A stretch of 51,908 nucleotides of DNA from assembly GCA_002104905.1 (NCBI GenBank), contig MCFE01000625.1:1-51908 (forward strand), given 5' to 3'. The notes beneath the pieces were generated by a model. That model was not told the DNA's origin. It did not search any database and was given only the letters and a program-made list of their open reading frames with translations. Shown in pieces: positions 23,600 to 36,479 of this stretch. This DNA comes from Basidiobolus meristosporus CBS 931.73. Its lineage: Eukaryota; Basidiobolomycota; Basidiobolomycetes; Basidiobolales; Basidiobolaceae. How positions within the stretch are numbered: position 1 is the stretch's first letter; every line of letters starts with the position of its first letter. The translations under genes were made by a program, and so were the position numbers.

Positions 23600-24706
23600 T
23601 TGGTTCTTAGGTGCGTCACCCATGCTACGACGCGCCTGAAGTAGCATAGTCCTCGGCGGAACTGGAAAAACTAATCGGTCCTTTGTAATGCCAGGATGGG
23701 GAGGCATAATCATCCGTGTTTCGACCTTAGTTGTCAAGATGGTACCCTCGCTTACATTCGATGCAATTGATTCGGTCGTGCGGTGCGTGTATGGTGACTC
23801 AGTTTATCCACATGTATACATTTCATTCAGGGGCCTATTCTCTTCATCGGAAATGCAAATATGAATAGTGCATTGCCTGATACCCCTGAGAACCCATTGT
23901 TAGGAGAACTTGGATTTTGCAGCAAGCACCTGAATTCGATACGCGTACGATTACCTAATGAAACCCCATACTTGCTTCACCTGACATCGGATTTAAATTT
24001 CTCCCGAGACTCTTCTATCCTCGATGAGAAGCTGACATTCATTGCCATTAATAACTATTAGTAACCGTTAATAAATCGTCACAAGCAAATCCTTCAGAAA
24101 CCAGGATTTCAGATTCCCGATAGGCGGGTCACGAATTAATAGAAGAAACTAGGAGTTACTGATGCTGGTCCTTGGTTATCAGCATCAATCCATCTGTTCA
24201 CACTAGGCAGAAGAAGGAGGAGCTCCATATCAATGTTATGGAGGCTGGGGATGAGGTAATTATTACATGGATCCATGGCGCGTGAATACCCAACGTACAA
24301 CACCCACTTTACCATTGCAAAGAGAGTTGATTGGAAATCAGGCTGATGCTTTGATTGATGGCTATATCTGAGTTACACCTGATTCTTGTGAAACATGTAC
24401 TGCTTGATTAGGGAGTAACTGTGATGCCCAAATCGCTCCATTCGATAGGTCACTTCATGACTTTGTAGGTTCAGTTACTAGATTTACGCCCTTATTCGTG
24501 ATAGATATGATGTCAAGGCCCTGACATGCCAGCTACAAATAATCATGATTGTAGTCAAGTAATAGGTTCGGGTTGGGTTCGGGTTCAGTCAAGCTCGGAC
24601 TTCAGTTAGGTTTTATTATCTCATTATTACATACAAAGAATTGTTAGGCCAGTGTTAACTGTAGAATGTTGCTTGACTTGTATATTACAGTTGATAAGCT
24701 GGAGGG
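23600..24706. other. Spacer between the two reductase copies, no gene
   Basis: About 1.1 kb. A 66-codon plus-strand frame at 23861-24061 has no recognisable features. A short GGTTCGGGTT-type repeat lies near 24567-24590. Nothing else is supported. Confidence 0.4.
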
Positions 24707-27700
24707 CTAATGGAAATCCGATTCGTCCAGAAATCCGATTTGTCTCCAATAGTCAAGATAACTGGAGATCAATGTCTCGTTGATAGTGGGGCATTCCTTG
24801 GCTAATGTTACGGAACGATCACAAGTAACCTCGGTATCCAGCCGGCCAAAGGTGGTCGCCGAAGGTGAGCTCGCCATCTTCTCCAAAAACGGCAATAGAG
24901 TTAGAATGGGATCATCAGGTTTAAGACCGTTCTTCGTTTGGGTGAGCTTCAATAGGTTGGTCCACCATTCCTCCATAGACATCATCTTGATCTGGCGACC
25001 AGTGAGGTTGCCAACATATCCAATGAGCTCACTCCATGACTCAGCTGGGTGTGGATTCACCTCGTGGTAGACTGAGATGCTCTCATCTGGTTGCTTTTGC
25101 CGGGTAATCAGCTCTACCAGACTCTTGGCTCCGATGTTCACCGGAATCCAATCAGTGGGTAGGCTCATCATTGGTGACACCCCAGTCTTGATAGCGTTGC
25201 GGATGAGAATAGGGAACTGCTCGCGAGTATTCCAGGCTCCGGTCGTGCTGTTGCCTGATATCTGGCCATATCGAAAGATTGTCACCGGCAACCCTTGCTG
25301 GGCCATTCTGACCAGCGCCTCCTCTGCGACCAGCTTTGACCTGCTGTATCCATTTGGCATTGCAATGCGGATATCTGGTGGGTGAGGGGCCTCGGGGATC
25401 AGGGACCTCGAGTCAGCAGCGCATGCACCAATGCTCGATATGAATATGTACTGCTTGGGCGCAAGTCCAGACACTGCGAATTTCGCTAGGTTCAGGGTCG
25501 GGGGTAGGCAAGTGGGCTCGAACGCCTCAAGGTTCGAGTTGAAATCCATTCTCCAGGCCCCATGGTAGATGTGGGTGACATTCTCCCTCAAATGGTTGAA
25601 CGTGGCCTCGTCTAGGCCAAAGTGGGCATCACTCAGGTCACAGGGGAGCACCGTGAGCCTGTCCTCATTAGCCAGCAGCACCTCCTTGCTCAGGTGGAAG
25701 TGGTCGAACGCCCCCTCGAGTTTTCCTCTCGACGCATCCGCGCTGTCCCCACGAATCAAGCAGTATACGTGATCGACCTCGTTGTTCAGTAACAGCTCGT
25801 GGATTACGTGGATGGCCAGATACCCAGAGGCTCCAGTCATCAGGATGCTCATTCCAGCCGAGTCATGAGGTGACTGCTTGGCTCCGAATGGACCGATATC
25901 CTTGAGGGTGTACTTGTCGACAAATCGCTCAAAGTAGGCGTCAAGATCCTCAACATCATCCTCAGCCCCATTCTGGGTCTTGGCTGCGTTGGAAGCGCGA
26001 ACCAAATACTCGGTGAGTGATTGGATGGTTGGATATTCGAACACTAACGAGTAGGGAAGGGTGAGGAAGCCGAACCTCTTCGAGATCACACTGCGGAACT
26101 CCATGGCTGCAATGGAGTCCATCCCGAGATCTACGAGGGATGAGTCATGGTTCGCGAAGTGTTGCGCACTCACATCGAGTATCCTCGCAATGCTGGTCTG
26201 AAGGAATCCTCGGATATTCTCCGGCTCCACGACTGCCTCCTTCGCAATGGTGAAGATGTGCCAGCCCAGGGCCTGGATGGTTGCGTTGTCGAAGATGGAA
26301 GCAAAGGCGAGTTTGAGCTCAGGAATCTGAGCCATGATTCTGCCGTGGAGCTCCATCGCGGCAATCGAGTCCATCCCCATATCAATGAGGGATTTGGAGT
26401 GGTCACTGAACAGCTCAGCGGGCTGATTGAGGATCTCCGCAATGGTTTGTTGAATGAAGCACTCGATGGAACCAGGATTGATCACCATTTCTTGAGAACG
26501 ACCTGACTTTGTGTCGCCCTGTTGGTACAACTCCTCAATCTCCTTCTCGTACTCGATCAAGATCTTTTTGCGAGCAATGTTCCCTTTGGCCGTGCATGTA
26601 AGGGCTCTACCTGGGGGCAGGATGTAGATCATATTTCTACGTATTCTGGAGTGCTTGGGAATCTGTTGATTAATATCATGGGTTAGGCTTTGAATCAATT
26701 GAAAAGCGCCTTCGCGATATTTCTCCGAAGATAGCTCCACCAGCAAGCAGGTGCCAGATCTATTCGAGCCTAGGATAGCGACGTTGTTGAATTTTCCTTT
26801 CCCTTCAGCCATCAACTGCTTCTCAATGGTAGTGGCCTGGTCTTCTCACCATTGCTGTGCACAAGGATATCATCGTATCTTCCTTTGTAAAACCATTTGC
26901 CGGAACCAGCAGGGGTTTCAACAAAGATGTCACCAGTATGGAAAGCACCAGTTTTGGGATTGATGGGAAGGGAAGGGGCCAGACAAGGATCTTCCTTGAG
27001 GAAAACCATCTCCTTCTCTCCCTCAATACCTCTATTGGTAGAAAACATGTGGTTTCCGGATTGACAGGCATCAACAAATTCCATTCAGGCTTTTCAGCCA
27101 TTAGCACGATTCCAGAAGTCTCTGTCATTCCGTACATTGATACCATATGAACATCTTCCTCTACCAGCCTGGTGGCGATTTGCTCCGAAAAAGCTGCACC
27201 ACAAACTATGATCATATCTAGGTTTCTCAGCATCTGGTATACCGTGGGGTCCTCCTCAGCTGTGAAGTAAATCTGCTCCAACATCCATGGAACAAGCAAC
27301 AAAACGTTGGGATGGTATTGCCGTATCGTTTTGACCAGGTTATTACCGGTTGGGACGAAGGTACCTGATGCAGATGGAGGGATGACGAAAGTCGCGCCAT
27401 AGTAGATGATTCTAATGAACTCGCATAAAGTACCAGCCGCATGGAATAATGGCAGAAAGCCGCAGGCGATGCTTTCGGAATTGATCGGGATTGCCTGGGT
27501 GCATTGGATACCAGTGATTATCTGCCGACTCCCTTGAGCAATTAGTTTAGGGAACAATGTACTGCCTGATGTATGCATGTACATTATAATTCTATTAAAA
27601 TCCTCAGGGCGGCTCTTGACGAGCGACTCTACTTCCGCGGGGATTGCATACACCTGATTTGTCTTGGGAGCCAAATTAGGAAGGGAAGGGAAATCGTCCA

Positions 27701-28136
27701 TCGCACTCTCGGTCAAGAGTAGTATCTGAAGATCGGGCATTGCCTTTGCGATCAATCTGGCTGTCTCGATGAACTGCGGATGGACAACAAGAATGCTTGC
27801 TTTGCCTTCCTTCAAAAGATGGATCAATCCCTCAGTAGAGTTTTTCGTACTCAAATTCAGCGAAAAAGCCCGTGCCCTGATTAGGGAGAAAAGCAGCGTA
27901 CAATATTCAATACAGTTTGGGGCCAGTATTCCCACCATGGTATCCTCTGAGATCGAAATACCGCATTGATTCCACAGCTGTAGCGCATTGTAAATAGTTA
28001 AGTCTCGGAATTGCTTGTAAGATATCCGCTGCTCCTCCCCTTGAGCGTCGGTGTATATGAGCGCAGTTTTGGAGCCCAGTTTCTTGGCATAACAGTCTAG
28101 TAAAGTGTTTAAATCCTTGGATTGGATACTCGGCAT
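24707..28136 (-). pseudogene. NRPS-like adenylating reductase (A-T-T-R), copy 2, two frameshifts in the adenylation domain
   Basis: Same architecture as the copy at 20079-23550: adenylation (MPSIQSKD start at 28136, YMHTSGSTLFPK, YGMTETSG), two carrier domains with GMDSIAAME serines, and a complete reductase domain through to its stop at 24707. Two single-base losses, each in a G run, disrupt the adenylation domain: near 27040 (after CFLPIE) and near 26829 (KTRPLP followed by a shift before AEGKGKF). Restoring two bases would give 1144 codons. The 5' adenylation part is only moderately similar to copy 1, yet about 1.7 kb from the end of the adenylation domain into the reductase is almost identical, which indicates gene conversion or a mosaic duplication. 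Its lesions are at different positions from that of copy 1. Confidence 0.85.
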
Positions 28137-28168
28137 TGTTACGCTGGCTGCTTATCGATTCCTGCCAC

Positions 28169-28177
28169 CTTTTATAT
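28169..28177 (-). promoter_or_regulatory. TATA box of reductase copy 2
   Basis: TATATAAAA on the minus strand about 35 bases upstream of the ATG at 28136. A C-homopolymer of about ten bases lies just beyond, at 28207-28217. Confidence 0.5.
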
Positions 28178-30047
28178 ATTATGTACTGCCCCAACACCAC
28201 GGTTCCCCCCCCCCCCTTGAATCTATTTCAGATCTCACAAATCAAACATTGGGAGAGGAAATCTTCCACATCGCCCTTGCTGATCTGTGGAATAGGATAA
28301 ACTCACCGGACCTAAGTCAAAAGACCAGAGTGTGTTATCAGTTGCAGTTTTGGACATACATCTAGATCCACCCTAGGGAGCTGATCCCCTTATGGATTAC
28401 TTAGAATATTCCTAATGGTTATCATCCCTTTTCTGTCTGAATGCCATCTACACCCACTTTTTATTCAGCTACGAAGGCCTCTGGCGATGTTAGGATTTTA
28501 GAGCCTGATAACTACTACGGCATCGTATGCGGAATGATTTTCGTACCGAGATAACGGATAAACTTAACCTTCCGAATGCAGTTGTTTTGAGTTAATAAAT
28601 CGACCAATGATATGGGATATATATCACAATCACGCCAATTGTTACAGCCATGTGTTGCGGTAGGGATGAAACATGTGCCACGTGTTTTTGGGATATGGGA
28701 GACCAACTTTAAATCATCCACTGTTTTGCGATAGGAAATCACCATATCTGCAATCATCAGGCAAGTAAAATCTTTATTCCAGGCATCCAATAGTCTCAGT
28801 TTCAACTTCGTCATCAACCAATGTATATTGGGCATACTACTGGTCATCAGATGACCTACCCAGTCGTGCTCTGGATTTATTCATCTGCGGTATTTACCTG
28901 CCAAACTAATTAATTCCAACCCGTTGCTGACTCCCAGTTACCCCGCTCGGATCTTACCATACCCGTCGAAAAGCATCTGGTGAATCCTGGATATCTACAT
29001 GCTTTTCGTGGTAATACAACACTATTGCAATGTACAGGCAACTTGTATATACTTCCGGTAAATCTCCAAAGCGTTATAAGTACAGAACCTTCTACCATCA
29101 TCTGTTTTGGGAACTCCGTATTACCGCCCCGTCAGCATTGTCAATGCATCATTAATACTTTCGAAAATTCCATGATTTTCTTGGTGCCCGTTCGTTTGCA
29201 GGCTTTCGATGACAAGGTTAGTTACCAGTATGTGCCTACCACCTTTCTATTCCGATTACGAATGGTAAGAGACAACCGCGATTTGCTGTTGTGGAAAATG
29301 GCTGCTGATAGCGCTTCCCAGCTGAATCCATGCTCACCTAAAACTTCCATTTCAAGTGGGCAAGCTACACATCGAAGAGGATAGTTATCCGGCCGATATG
29401 GTCTCAGGAGTAGGATACATGTATGTTCACCCAGGGATAAAGGAGTCATTTCTCTACACCGCTCTCCAGATGGTGATGATCTGTAATGGTGATGGAGTTG
29501 ATATTGTGTCATGGGCCACAAGCCTCATGGTGGAGCATTGAAACGGCGCACTTCCTACATCATTCAAGATCAGCAAACGTTGCCAAAGCGAAATCCGCGC
29601 ACGTGATGTCGAACATTATGGCATGCATTGGAATTCGTGATATCACGAATTGAACGATTTCGGACTCAGTTGTAATCATTACAACATCGTTGGGGATAAA
29701 TCCAGATGAGTGCAATCATAGTGATGGGCGTTAGCCAACTATACCAGCACTACGCTTCGAAATAAGATCCAGCCTTATATTCAACCTTATAATCGCATAC
29801 CCTTATATTCAACCTTATAATCGCATACCCTTATATTCAACCTTATAATCACATACCACAGACCACATTCTGGATCCAGGAGAAACGGCTAATTGAGAGC
29901 CCAAATGATCGAGCATTGGGACAATTCCACGCTTAGTAGGTCGCTATTCCATGATATTTCGCGAGATTCGATCCATTAATTGTGTATTGTTTATTGGAAT
30001 GGGGAAATATGTTACATTGGGGTATTTAATTTACGGTTTATGCTATC
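28178..30047. other. Gene-poor spacer
   Basis: About 1.9 kb with only short frames (28515-28847 minus, 28980-29384 plus, 29222-29521 minus), none with recognisable domains. It contains the 28-bp triplet repeat listed separately. I see no RNA gene. Confidence 0.4.
29773..29856. repeat. 28-bp tandem repeat, three copies
   Basis: Three head-to-tail copies of a 28-bp unit beginning CCTTATATTCAACCTTATAA (29773, 29801, 29829); the third differs by one base (cac for cgc). Each unit itself holds two CCTTATA half-repeats. Simple satellite, no evident function. Confidence 0.9.
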
Positions 30048-32066
30048 TTACTGCTTCTTCAACCTTGAGTTTTGGGAGGTTTCACTCGCCACCGTGCTGC
30101 TTGCCTCATCATCGGAGTGGGAATGGAATTCCTTTGAGATCATACTGTAGGTGGGCCATGATGAGTTATCCACGCTGATCAAGCGTGATTTTATCATCTT
30201 TTCGCTTGGATCATCCTCTTGCCTTTCCAAGTCGACTTCCGGTACGCAGCAGCACATGTAGCTCTTGATGACATCCCAATAGAGAATTCCCAAAGGGATG
30301 ATAACTACCAGAATCACCAACCAGCCCAATGCACTGTCAAGCAACGACCAGAGAAGGCGACCGACACCGACGACAAAGGCTATGAACCAAGGAATATGAA
30401 TGATCACGTGCGAGGTCCGCTCCATGAAGGAGTCCCCTTTACGCATCTCACTGGCCGAGCGCGCAGATGTACCCCACTGGGTGAGATGAGGAGTGAGCAT
30501 GGCATACATTTTGGCTGGGATGAGGAAGAAGAAATAATAAAAGCCATAGAAGGAAAACAGGAAGAAGTCCAATCGAGCATAGAGCACCCAAGGGGTACAC
30601 AGGAGGGGAATGCGGACACCTTCTTGGGATAATCTGCTGTCGAACTCGTATTTGTTTACCTTTTCGTCTTTGCGCACCAATTTGAGGGTGATCAGGAAGG
30701 CGTACAGAGCTCTGACAAGCCCGACAACCCAAACAGTAACCAAGAAGATTCCAAGTCGCTTGAGACTATGGCTTCCGTACAGATAAGCGAGCGCATTGTA
30801 TGCCAAGATGAAGGGGTATACTGCCTGGATGCTCATCTCCACGCATAACCAGGGTGAGTGAAAGATGTATACTTTGGGGAACCAGAGGAGCTCTCTATAG
30901 AAGGACTTTCCCCAACGAGTCTGCTGTTTAATCCATCTAACCACTGTGGCGGGTGCGTCGGAGTAGCAGTAGGCATGATGTGTATAGAGAACCTTGAGAT
31001 TTTGATGGAGAACTTGATTTGTAAGGTGGCGATCGTCACCGAACGTAGTCTCGGTCTTGGCAAATTTCTGAGTCACCCAAGAGCCCAGAACGACTTTAAG
31101 AATACGAACGTCATACAACCCGAGGGGGCCGCTGACACACAATACGGCTCTGTTGAAGGACTGACAAGCACGCTCAATATTGAAGGCGAACCAATAACGG
31201 AGGGAGCACATTCTGGCCAAGAAACTGTCGCTCTTGTTCCAAATCTTGACGTCACCGGTTACAGCACCAACATTTTTTTCGCATTGGATGCATCTGACCA
31301 AATGGCCGATGGCATCCTCATCTACCAAGGTGTCGGAATCCGTTGTGAACAAGTAGCCATCACACTGGAAGCCCTCAAGCGCCATAAGGAAGCCGGTAAA
31401 CATCGCGATACGCTTGTGTCCGTGTGGTTGGAGAAAGCAGATATGTTGGCTGGATTCAAGGTTGTAAGCACTAACAATATACCGCACGTCTTCACTGGTA
31501 TGTTTCCATGCCCAAGCTTCAGCCTCCTTCGTGGTATGGCCTTCCTCCAGAGATTTGTCATACATGCGCTTATAAACGGTAGCAATGCTCTCTGGCAGAG
31601 ACACGATTACTCCTTCGGGGAATACTCGAACAAACTCTTCAGCCATCTCCTGGTCGGCCTCCTCGTCACCATCGCAGACAGCAATCACCCTCGTTAAACC
31701 AAGGTAAGTGGACCTTTTAAGACTCTGGAGCGCAGCGGACCAGGCATTGATCTCTTCACGATAACCAACAATCACAGCATTCACCTCCTTGGTCTCCTTG
31801 GCGTCCAACACCTTTTTTGCAACACGATTCATTCGAAGCCGGTTGAGGGTGGCAAAGATCACCTGAACAACGAAGAACGAAATGATAACTATGCCGTAAA
31901 TACCTAGGGTGAGCCAGGATGTGCCGGCCACATTCACTTTCAGCACTAGCCCTACAATCACTGCAGCCACGAAACATGGGCCTAGCAGCACTTTGATCAG
32001 GGCGAAGCAATAGAACCAAAATCCCGTAGGATGTGGTGGAGGATACGGTTTTACCTCATCAGACAT
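30048..32066 (-). CDS. Hyaluronan synthase / Cps1-like processive glycosyltransferase (GT2), 672 aa, single exon
   Basis: An integral plasma-membrane glycosyltransferase that polymerises and extrudes a polysaccharide. Two N-terminal membrane helices (about residues 15-75) precede the cytosolic catalytic domain with NAVIVGYREE, a TDSDT metal/UDP-sugar motif, SGPLGLY, FGDDRHLTN and QQTRWGKSFYRELLW (the product-binding QxxRW motif). Several membrane helices and a Ser-rich tail follow. The GPLGxY plus GDDRHLTN combination is typical of class I hyaluronan synthases and of the Cryptococcus Cps1-type proteins rather than true chitin synthases. The polymer cannot be told from sequence alone: hyaluronan, chitin oligomers or another glycan are possible. 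Compared with chlorovirus or vertebrate enzymes (~550-570 aa) it is longer, mainly at the C-terminus. No introns; a TATAAAT lies about 60 bases upstream. Confidence 0.88.
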   Translation of the reverse strand: MSDEVKPYPPPHPTGFWFYCFALIKVLLGPCFVAAVIVGLVLKVNVAGTSWLTLGIYGIVIISFFVVQVIFATLNRLRMNRVAKKVLDAKETKEVNAVIVGYREEINAWSAALQSLKRSTYLGLTRVIAVCDGDEEADQEMAEEFVRVFPEGVIVSLPESIATVYKRMYDKSLEEGHTTKEAEAWAWKHTSEDVRYIVSAYNLESSQHICFLQPHGHKRIAMFTGFLMALEGFQCDGYLFTTDSDTLVDEDAIGHLVRCIQCEKNVGAVTGDVKIWNKSDSFLARMCSLRYWFAFNIERACQSFNRAVLCVSGPLGLYDVRILKVVLGSWVTQKFAKTETTFGDDRHLTNQVLHQNLKVLYTHHAYCYSDAPATVVRWIKQQTRWGKSFYRELLWFPKVYIFHSPWLCVEMSIQAVYPFILAYNALAYLYGSHSLKRLGIFLVTVWVVGLVRALYAFLITLKLVRKDEKVNKYEFDSRLSQEGVRIPLLCTPWVLYARLDFFLFSFYGFYYFFFLIPAKMYAMLTPHLTQWGTSARSASEMRKGDSFMERTSHVIIHIPWFIAFVVGVGRLLWSLLDSALGWLVILVVIIPLGILYWDVIKSYMCCCVPEVDLERQEDDPSEKMIKSRLISVDNSSWPTYSMISKEFHSHSDDEASSTVASETSQNSRLKKQ

Positions 32067-32125
32067 TTGAGTTGAAGAGAGACAAAATTAGTTAATGACA
32101 ACTCGACCACGAACTCATGGATCCC

Positions 32126-32132
32126 ATTTATA
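32126..32132 (-). promoter_or_regulatory. TATA-like element of the GT2 gene
   Basis: TATAAAT on the minus strand 60-66 bases upstream of the ATG at 32066. Confidence 0.4.
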
Positions 32133-35100
32133 TTTCAAATAAGATCTGCCGGGTCCGTTGTAAGTAACGAAATTACGCTATTCATCCACTTACCTATAAT
32201 AGCCTAGTGGTATCAAGATACTGGTGCTCCGTCATTAATGGTCTAGCGATCAGATTTAAAGTAAGAGCTCTACATTAAGCCGTCTTTCGATTTAATATAT
32301 CTCGGGATGCAGGGCGGTATTGATACCCACCAGATTTAGGCTGCACATATAACCTCTTTCATTCATCATACCATTGGCTTCGATATAGGCTCGACTGCGT
32401 TGGATTGACGAGGTTGCTTTCTGCTTGTTTTCTGGACGAATAGCCGCTGTCATCTGTTTACCGAATTAGGTGCGATTTTGGGTAATGAGCTTTCCTAATA
32501 AGACTAAATTGCTTGATGTGCTATTCTAGAATAACCTAATCTAGATTGCATCTCAATGGTTGTTACTAGGCTAGAGATGGAATGGGAAGGCAGCAAGGGC
32601 ATTCTTTGTGCTATAGTGTCGGTCCCCATTCTTGTGATTGTATCGTCAATCCCTATACTTATCAACATCCTAACCCCAACCATAGCCACAGCCGAACTCT
32701 AGTCCTACCCCCTAGAGGTACCGCTACCCTTACCGCACTTCGTAGCCAGCAACGTAATTCGATCAGTTAAATATGCTCCCATATATGCTCCCGATATATC
32801 ACCTCTAGATCACCTCTGGATTACTCAAATTGATTAGGACACACGTTTCGAACGAGCCTTTTACTTTACGCCAATAGTAAACGCTTATAGATAATCAGTG
32901 ATCATGATGGTTACACGGACAGGCTAATTTTAAACGATCTTCGTGATTTCATTCGACCAAGTTATTAATAGATACGAGTGGGTTTTGATCAGCTTCATAC
33001 GTGATCTGCAGGTCATCGCTGTTTATGTTGCGTAGTGAGCGGGATTTTGTTATGATCGTTTGGACAGAATGTTCCAAGTCCAGAAACTTAGTCGAAGAGG
33101 AGTGTAGAAGCTTTAAAGTGGGTCAGATGCTGCATAGGCGTACGAAATAGTGTAGATTGTATCGATCGTATTGATTCCATCAAGATACGATGGTAACTTC
33201 AGTCATTCAATTTACACGTAACCGGTGAAGAACTTCGAAAGCCATGGGGATACAACGAATAGCTCCATACGAGGTTGTCTACGGTCAACGTTGCATATCG
33301 ACCCCGGTACTTCGCGCAAATCAATGTTGTTAACCCAACCAGAATGATGTTTGGATGCACAAATAGGAAAAGATGAAAAAACATCGTACAACCGTGAAAA
33401 TCATTGCCATAGCATCCCATTCAGCAGTAAAATCTTCACATCGGAAATTTTCTGCGCCACTTCATCTATCCAGAAATATCAGCAGCGATGACCACTTCCC
33501 CAATAGTACCAGGTGTCCTCGGCGAAATTTTCTCCGTTAAACGGGGTAAACCTCCTTCTCTATTTGCAGTGGTAAGATAGAGCCTATTTAGAAGGAGAAA
33601 AACTTTTGTTACGCCCTGCTTAAATTACTACCAAGTTTTGCCAAAGTGTCTACCAACACGGCGGCTGAGATATGTTTGATACTGCACTGATCAATTTGAC
33701 CCCTTTAGTTGTCAAGTTTGATGCTGCACTGATCTTACATATGCATATTTACCGCTGAGGTACTTGTATTGTGCCATAGCTTTGTTGGGTGATTTAGGCA
33801 ATCTTATTGGTTTCTGTCAGTTGGCGGTGCCACGGTAACCTCATACCTTTCCAGCTGCTACAATACTTCTATCCCCACAAAGCTAGCAACCTCCGGGTTC
33901 TATATAACAGCCATATAGCTCTATAATGATGAGCGGTCGCATTCTTTCGACCATTTGGTCAACAGAACTACTTTTTAACACTCCCTCCACTTGGCGTATT
34001 GCTCTGATGGCATCCACCCTGGACCCCAGAAAGATTAATCGAGTAGTTATTAACAATATCACCGATTTAACCTTATTGAGGAGTGACTTCACTCCGGTAT
34101 ATATATGGGTTTTTTTTGAAGTGCATTTATTGGTTATTATTTGTTAGGGTGACCTGACCGCTAAAATATTCCATTCTTGAGTGTTGATTGGATCATCGGG
34201 AGTCGGGGACTGAACGGGTGCGAGGTTGCTCAAATTTCTCATTGAGAATGCTAATGCTACGGTGGATGCAATGTATTCGGTCTTGGAAGCTAAACCCATA
34301 CGGAAGAATATTGATATCTGAGGGTGTCACTTGGCTTGAATATATGTGTGGGGCGAGAGATTAATAAGTAATGGCTTTAGTAACTTAGCGCCAAATCTGC
34401 ATATCGAGTCAATCTCCCAATGTACTAAGGTTGTGGAAATATCGAAGCAATGCGAGTATCACCATTATTTTCATGACTCTCCAATTTCTTAGCACCATTT
34501 ATGATCCACCGAATCATACTTCACATAACACAGCTTTTACTCACCCGCAAGTGAGATATGTTTCCAATAGACAAAATTAGTTCGGCGCCGAATTTTTCAC
34601 ACGTTAGTATCAAGTTTGAGGGTACAATCTTCATATGAAAGCAGTGCTCTAAAGCATTGTGAAGTCTGCCAAGCCTTATTCGCACTTAATCCAATTTGGG
34701 CATGGTTAATAGGTGGATAGTGATCTGACTTTTGCGCATTTCCTCTTTGGGAAATACAAACTGAGTGCGTGGAGCAGTGAGAATGTACAAATTATTGATC
34801 AATTATTGGCGACCAGCTAGGATGAAATTCAAGGGGAATCTGTTGTAAGTTAACACAGGGGCCTTGAAAGAAGGAACGTGATTTTCACTTAAAGTTGAGC
34901 TATAGCTCTATACTTTCACAGGGGTCTTGCGAATGTAAATATTCTACAGAATAAGTCATATGAGCTATTCAACTGGTAGGGAGTTGTTGGATTTCTTCGA
35001 GGGATTTTAGATAGGTGTTAGGGCAAGGCCAACAACATGATCTCTGATGATATGCTAAATGTTAAGTGCAGCATTTTTTGTTTGGTCTTGGCTCACAAAA

Positions 35101-35966
35101 CCTGCGCTACAGTCTCATTGCTGGTTGCTATGTCTTACACACATTATATAGCTAAGTTCTCAGCGATAAACTTACCTCTATTTATGTGTAGCCAATACAA
35201 CCTTACAGTAAGATAGGATGTAATTCTAGGTGGTATTGGCAGTGATTTGGTGAAATAGAGGAATGCCACGATATTCACTTGTTGTTTTGTTGAACTCGAA
35301 TAAAGTATCTATACCTTCAGAAGAGCTCTGTAAGCATACCGGTTTTCTCCTCTTCCTTGTATCATATAAACTTGCTTGTATATGAAGTAAACATATATTG
35401 ATGCCATTGGGTATTTTCACATAAAAGTTAATGTTTTGGAAGTATGCGTGGATCTTATTAAGTTGTACTATTTGATCCAGTAGTCTTGTTTAGCTTAGAG
35501 CTCCTTGTGATTGTCAGGATTGACTACCATCCATATAGGCTGCAAAAGACTCCATCCTTGTGAAGATCAATTCTTTCTCTGGATATTACATGAGTTTTGT
35601 TCAATCAGTGCAAAATATCTAAGCTGATATCTCTAAGCTATTCTGGCTGATCATGGTGACTCAGAGTGCCATAGCATGCCAGAGAGTACTAATGAGAGCA
35701 AGATTGGAATCAAAATTGAACTGCATATGAAACTAATTTACCAAATCAATAACAGAATATGCAGCACTGCCTGGCTCTTTCATGTATACAGAATACTCAT
35801 AGCTATAGTTAAGACCATGCCAACTTGATAGTGAGAGGGTGATTCCCCTATGTACTGTTGGGATGAACTTGGATTGCAACCTGCTTATTGGGATCAAGTG
35901 CTGCTTGGTGTCCCATTTATACTTTCTTGATTGCAGTTTCTTCACACTAAATGAAAGCAGTTGTAG
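32133..35966. other. AT-rich gene-poor region
   Basis: About 3.8 kb without any convincing coding frame on either strand; the longest frames are under 75 codons and show no domains. Transition from CpG-normal sequence (up to about 34,000) to the CpG-poor subtelomeric zone. No tRNA or structured RNA seen. Confidence 0.45.
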
Positions 35967-36304
35967 ATTTTGTAATTACACCTAAACATTCACATAGCTT
36001 AGTCACTTAGATCATTACATACAAGTCTTAGAGTATTTAATCAAATTTCTGGTTAGCAGTTACTTGGAATATTCTTACCAAAATATTAGGTTTGTATAAC
36101 ATGAGATTTTGAGAAGTTATTCAAGCAGTCCCAAGCTTTGCACACATGCTCTCAGGACCTTTCTAAACATACTCTAAGTGCTGATTCTGCCAAAACAGTA
36201 ACAAAGTACAAATACTACTTTACATTCAATAAATCTTTGAGCAAAAATCTTATTATCTACTTGTTCTCCTGGTCACTTCCAATACCTCCAAAACTCTTAC
36301 AACA
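35967..36304 (+). mobile_element. Solo LTR of the copia family (diverged)
   Basis: Collinear over about 338 bp with the LTR at 268-606 and ends in a perfect TTACAACA (36297-36304); the 5' end is degenerate (TTTTGTAA near 35968). Shared blocks include CTTAGTCACTTAGATCATTA and CACACATGCTCTCAGGACCTT. No flanking polyprotein, and no clear target duplication. Confidence 0.75.
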
Positions 36305-36479
36305 AAAGCTACAACAAGGTATGAGGTGCAGCTAGATCTTGTAGTTAAAGTACTGTGAAAGCTTTGGATGTATTGCAAATGACCAGTGTGCAAGAAAGGT
36401 GAATGTTGTTTACCTAAAAATTTAATAAATGAAGAGGCATTGATCATACTTGTTCGTAGTATTGGCTGATAGACATGCA

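Noticed and set aside
29773-29856. CRISPR-like array
   Set aside because: Three contiguous 28-bp units without spacers in a fungal genome; plain tandem repeat.
30858-31697. A 279-codon open frame on the plus strand
   Set aside because: It lies wholly inside the GT2 gene on the other strand and has no domain; it is a shadow of a long coding sequence.
33926-34147. 73-codon plus-strand frame, initially thought to be a transposase fragment
   Set aside because: No catalytic motif or zinc finger, and only weak resemblance to any transposase.
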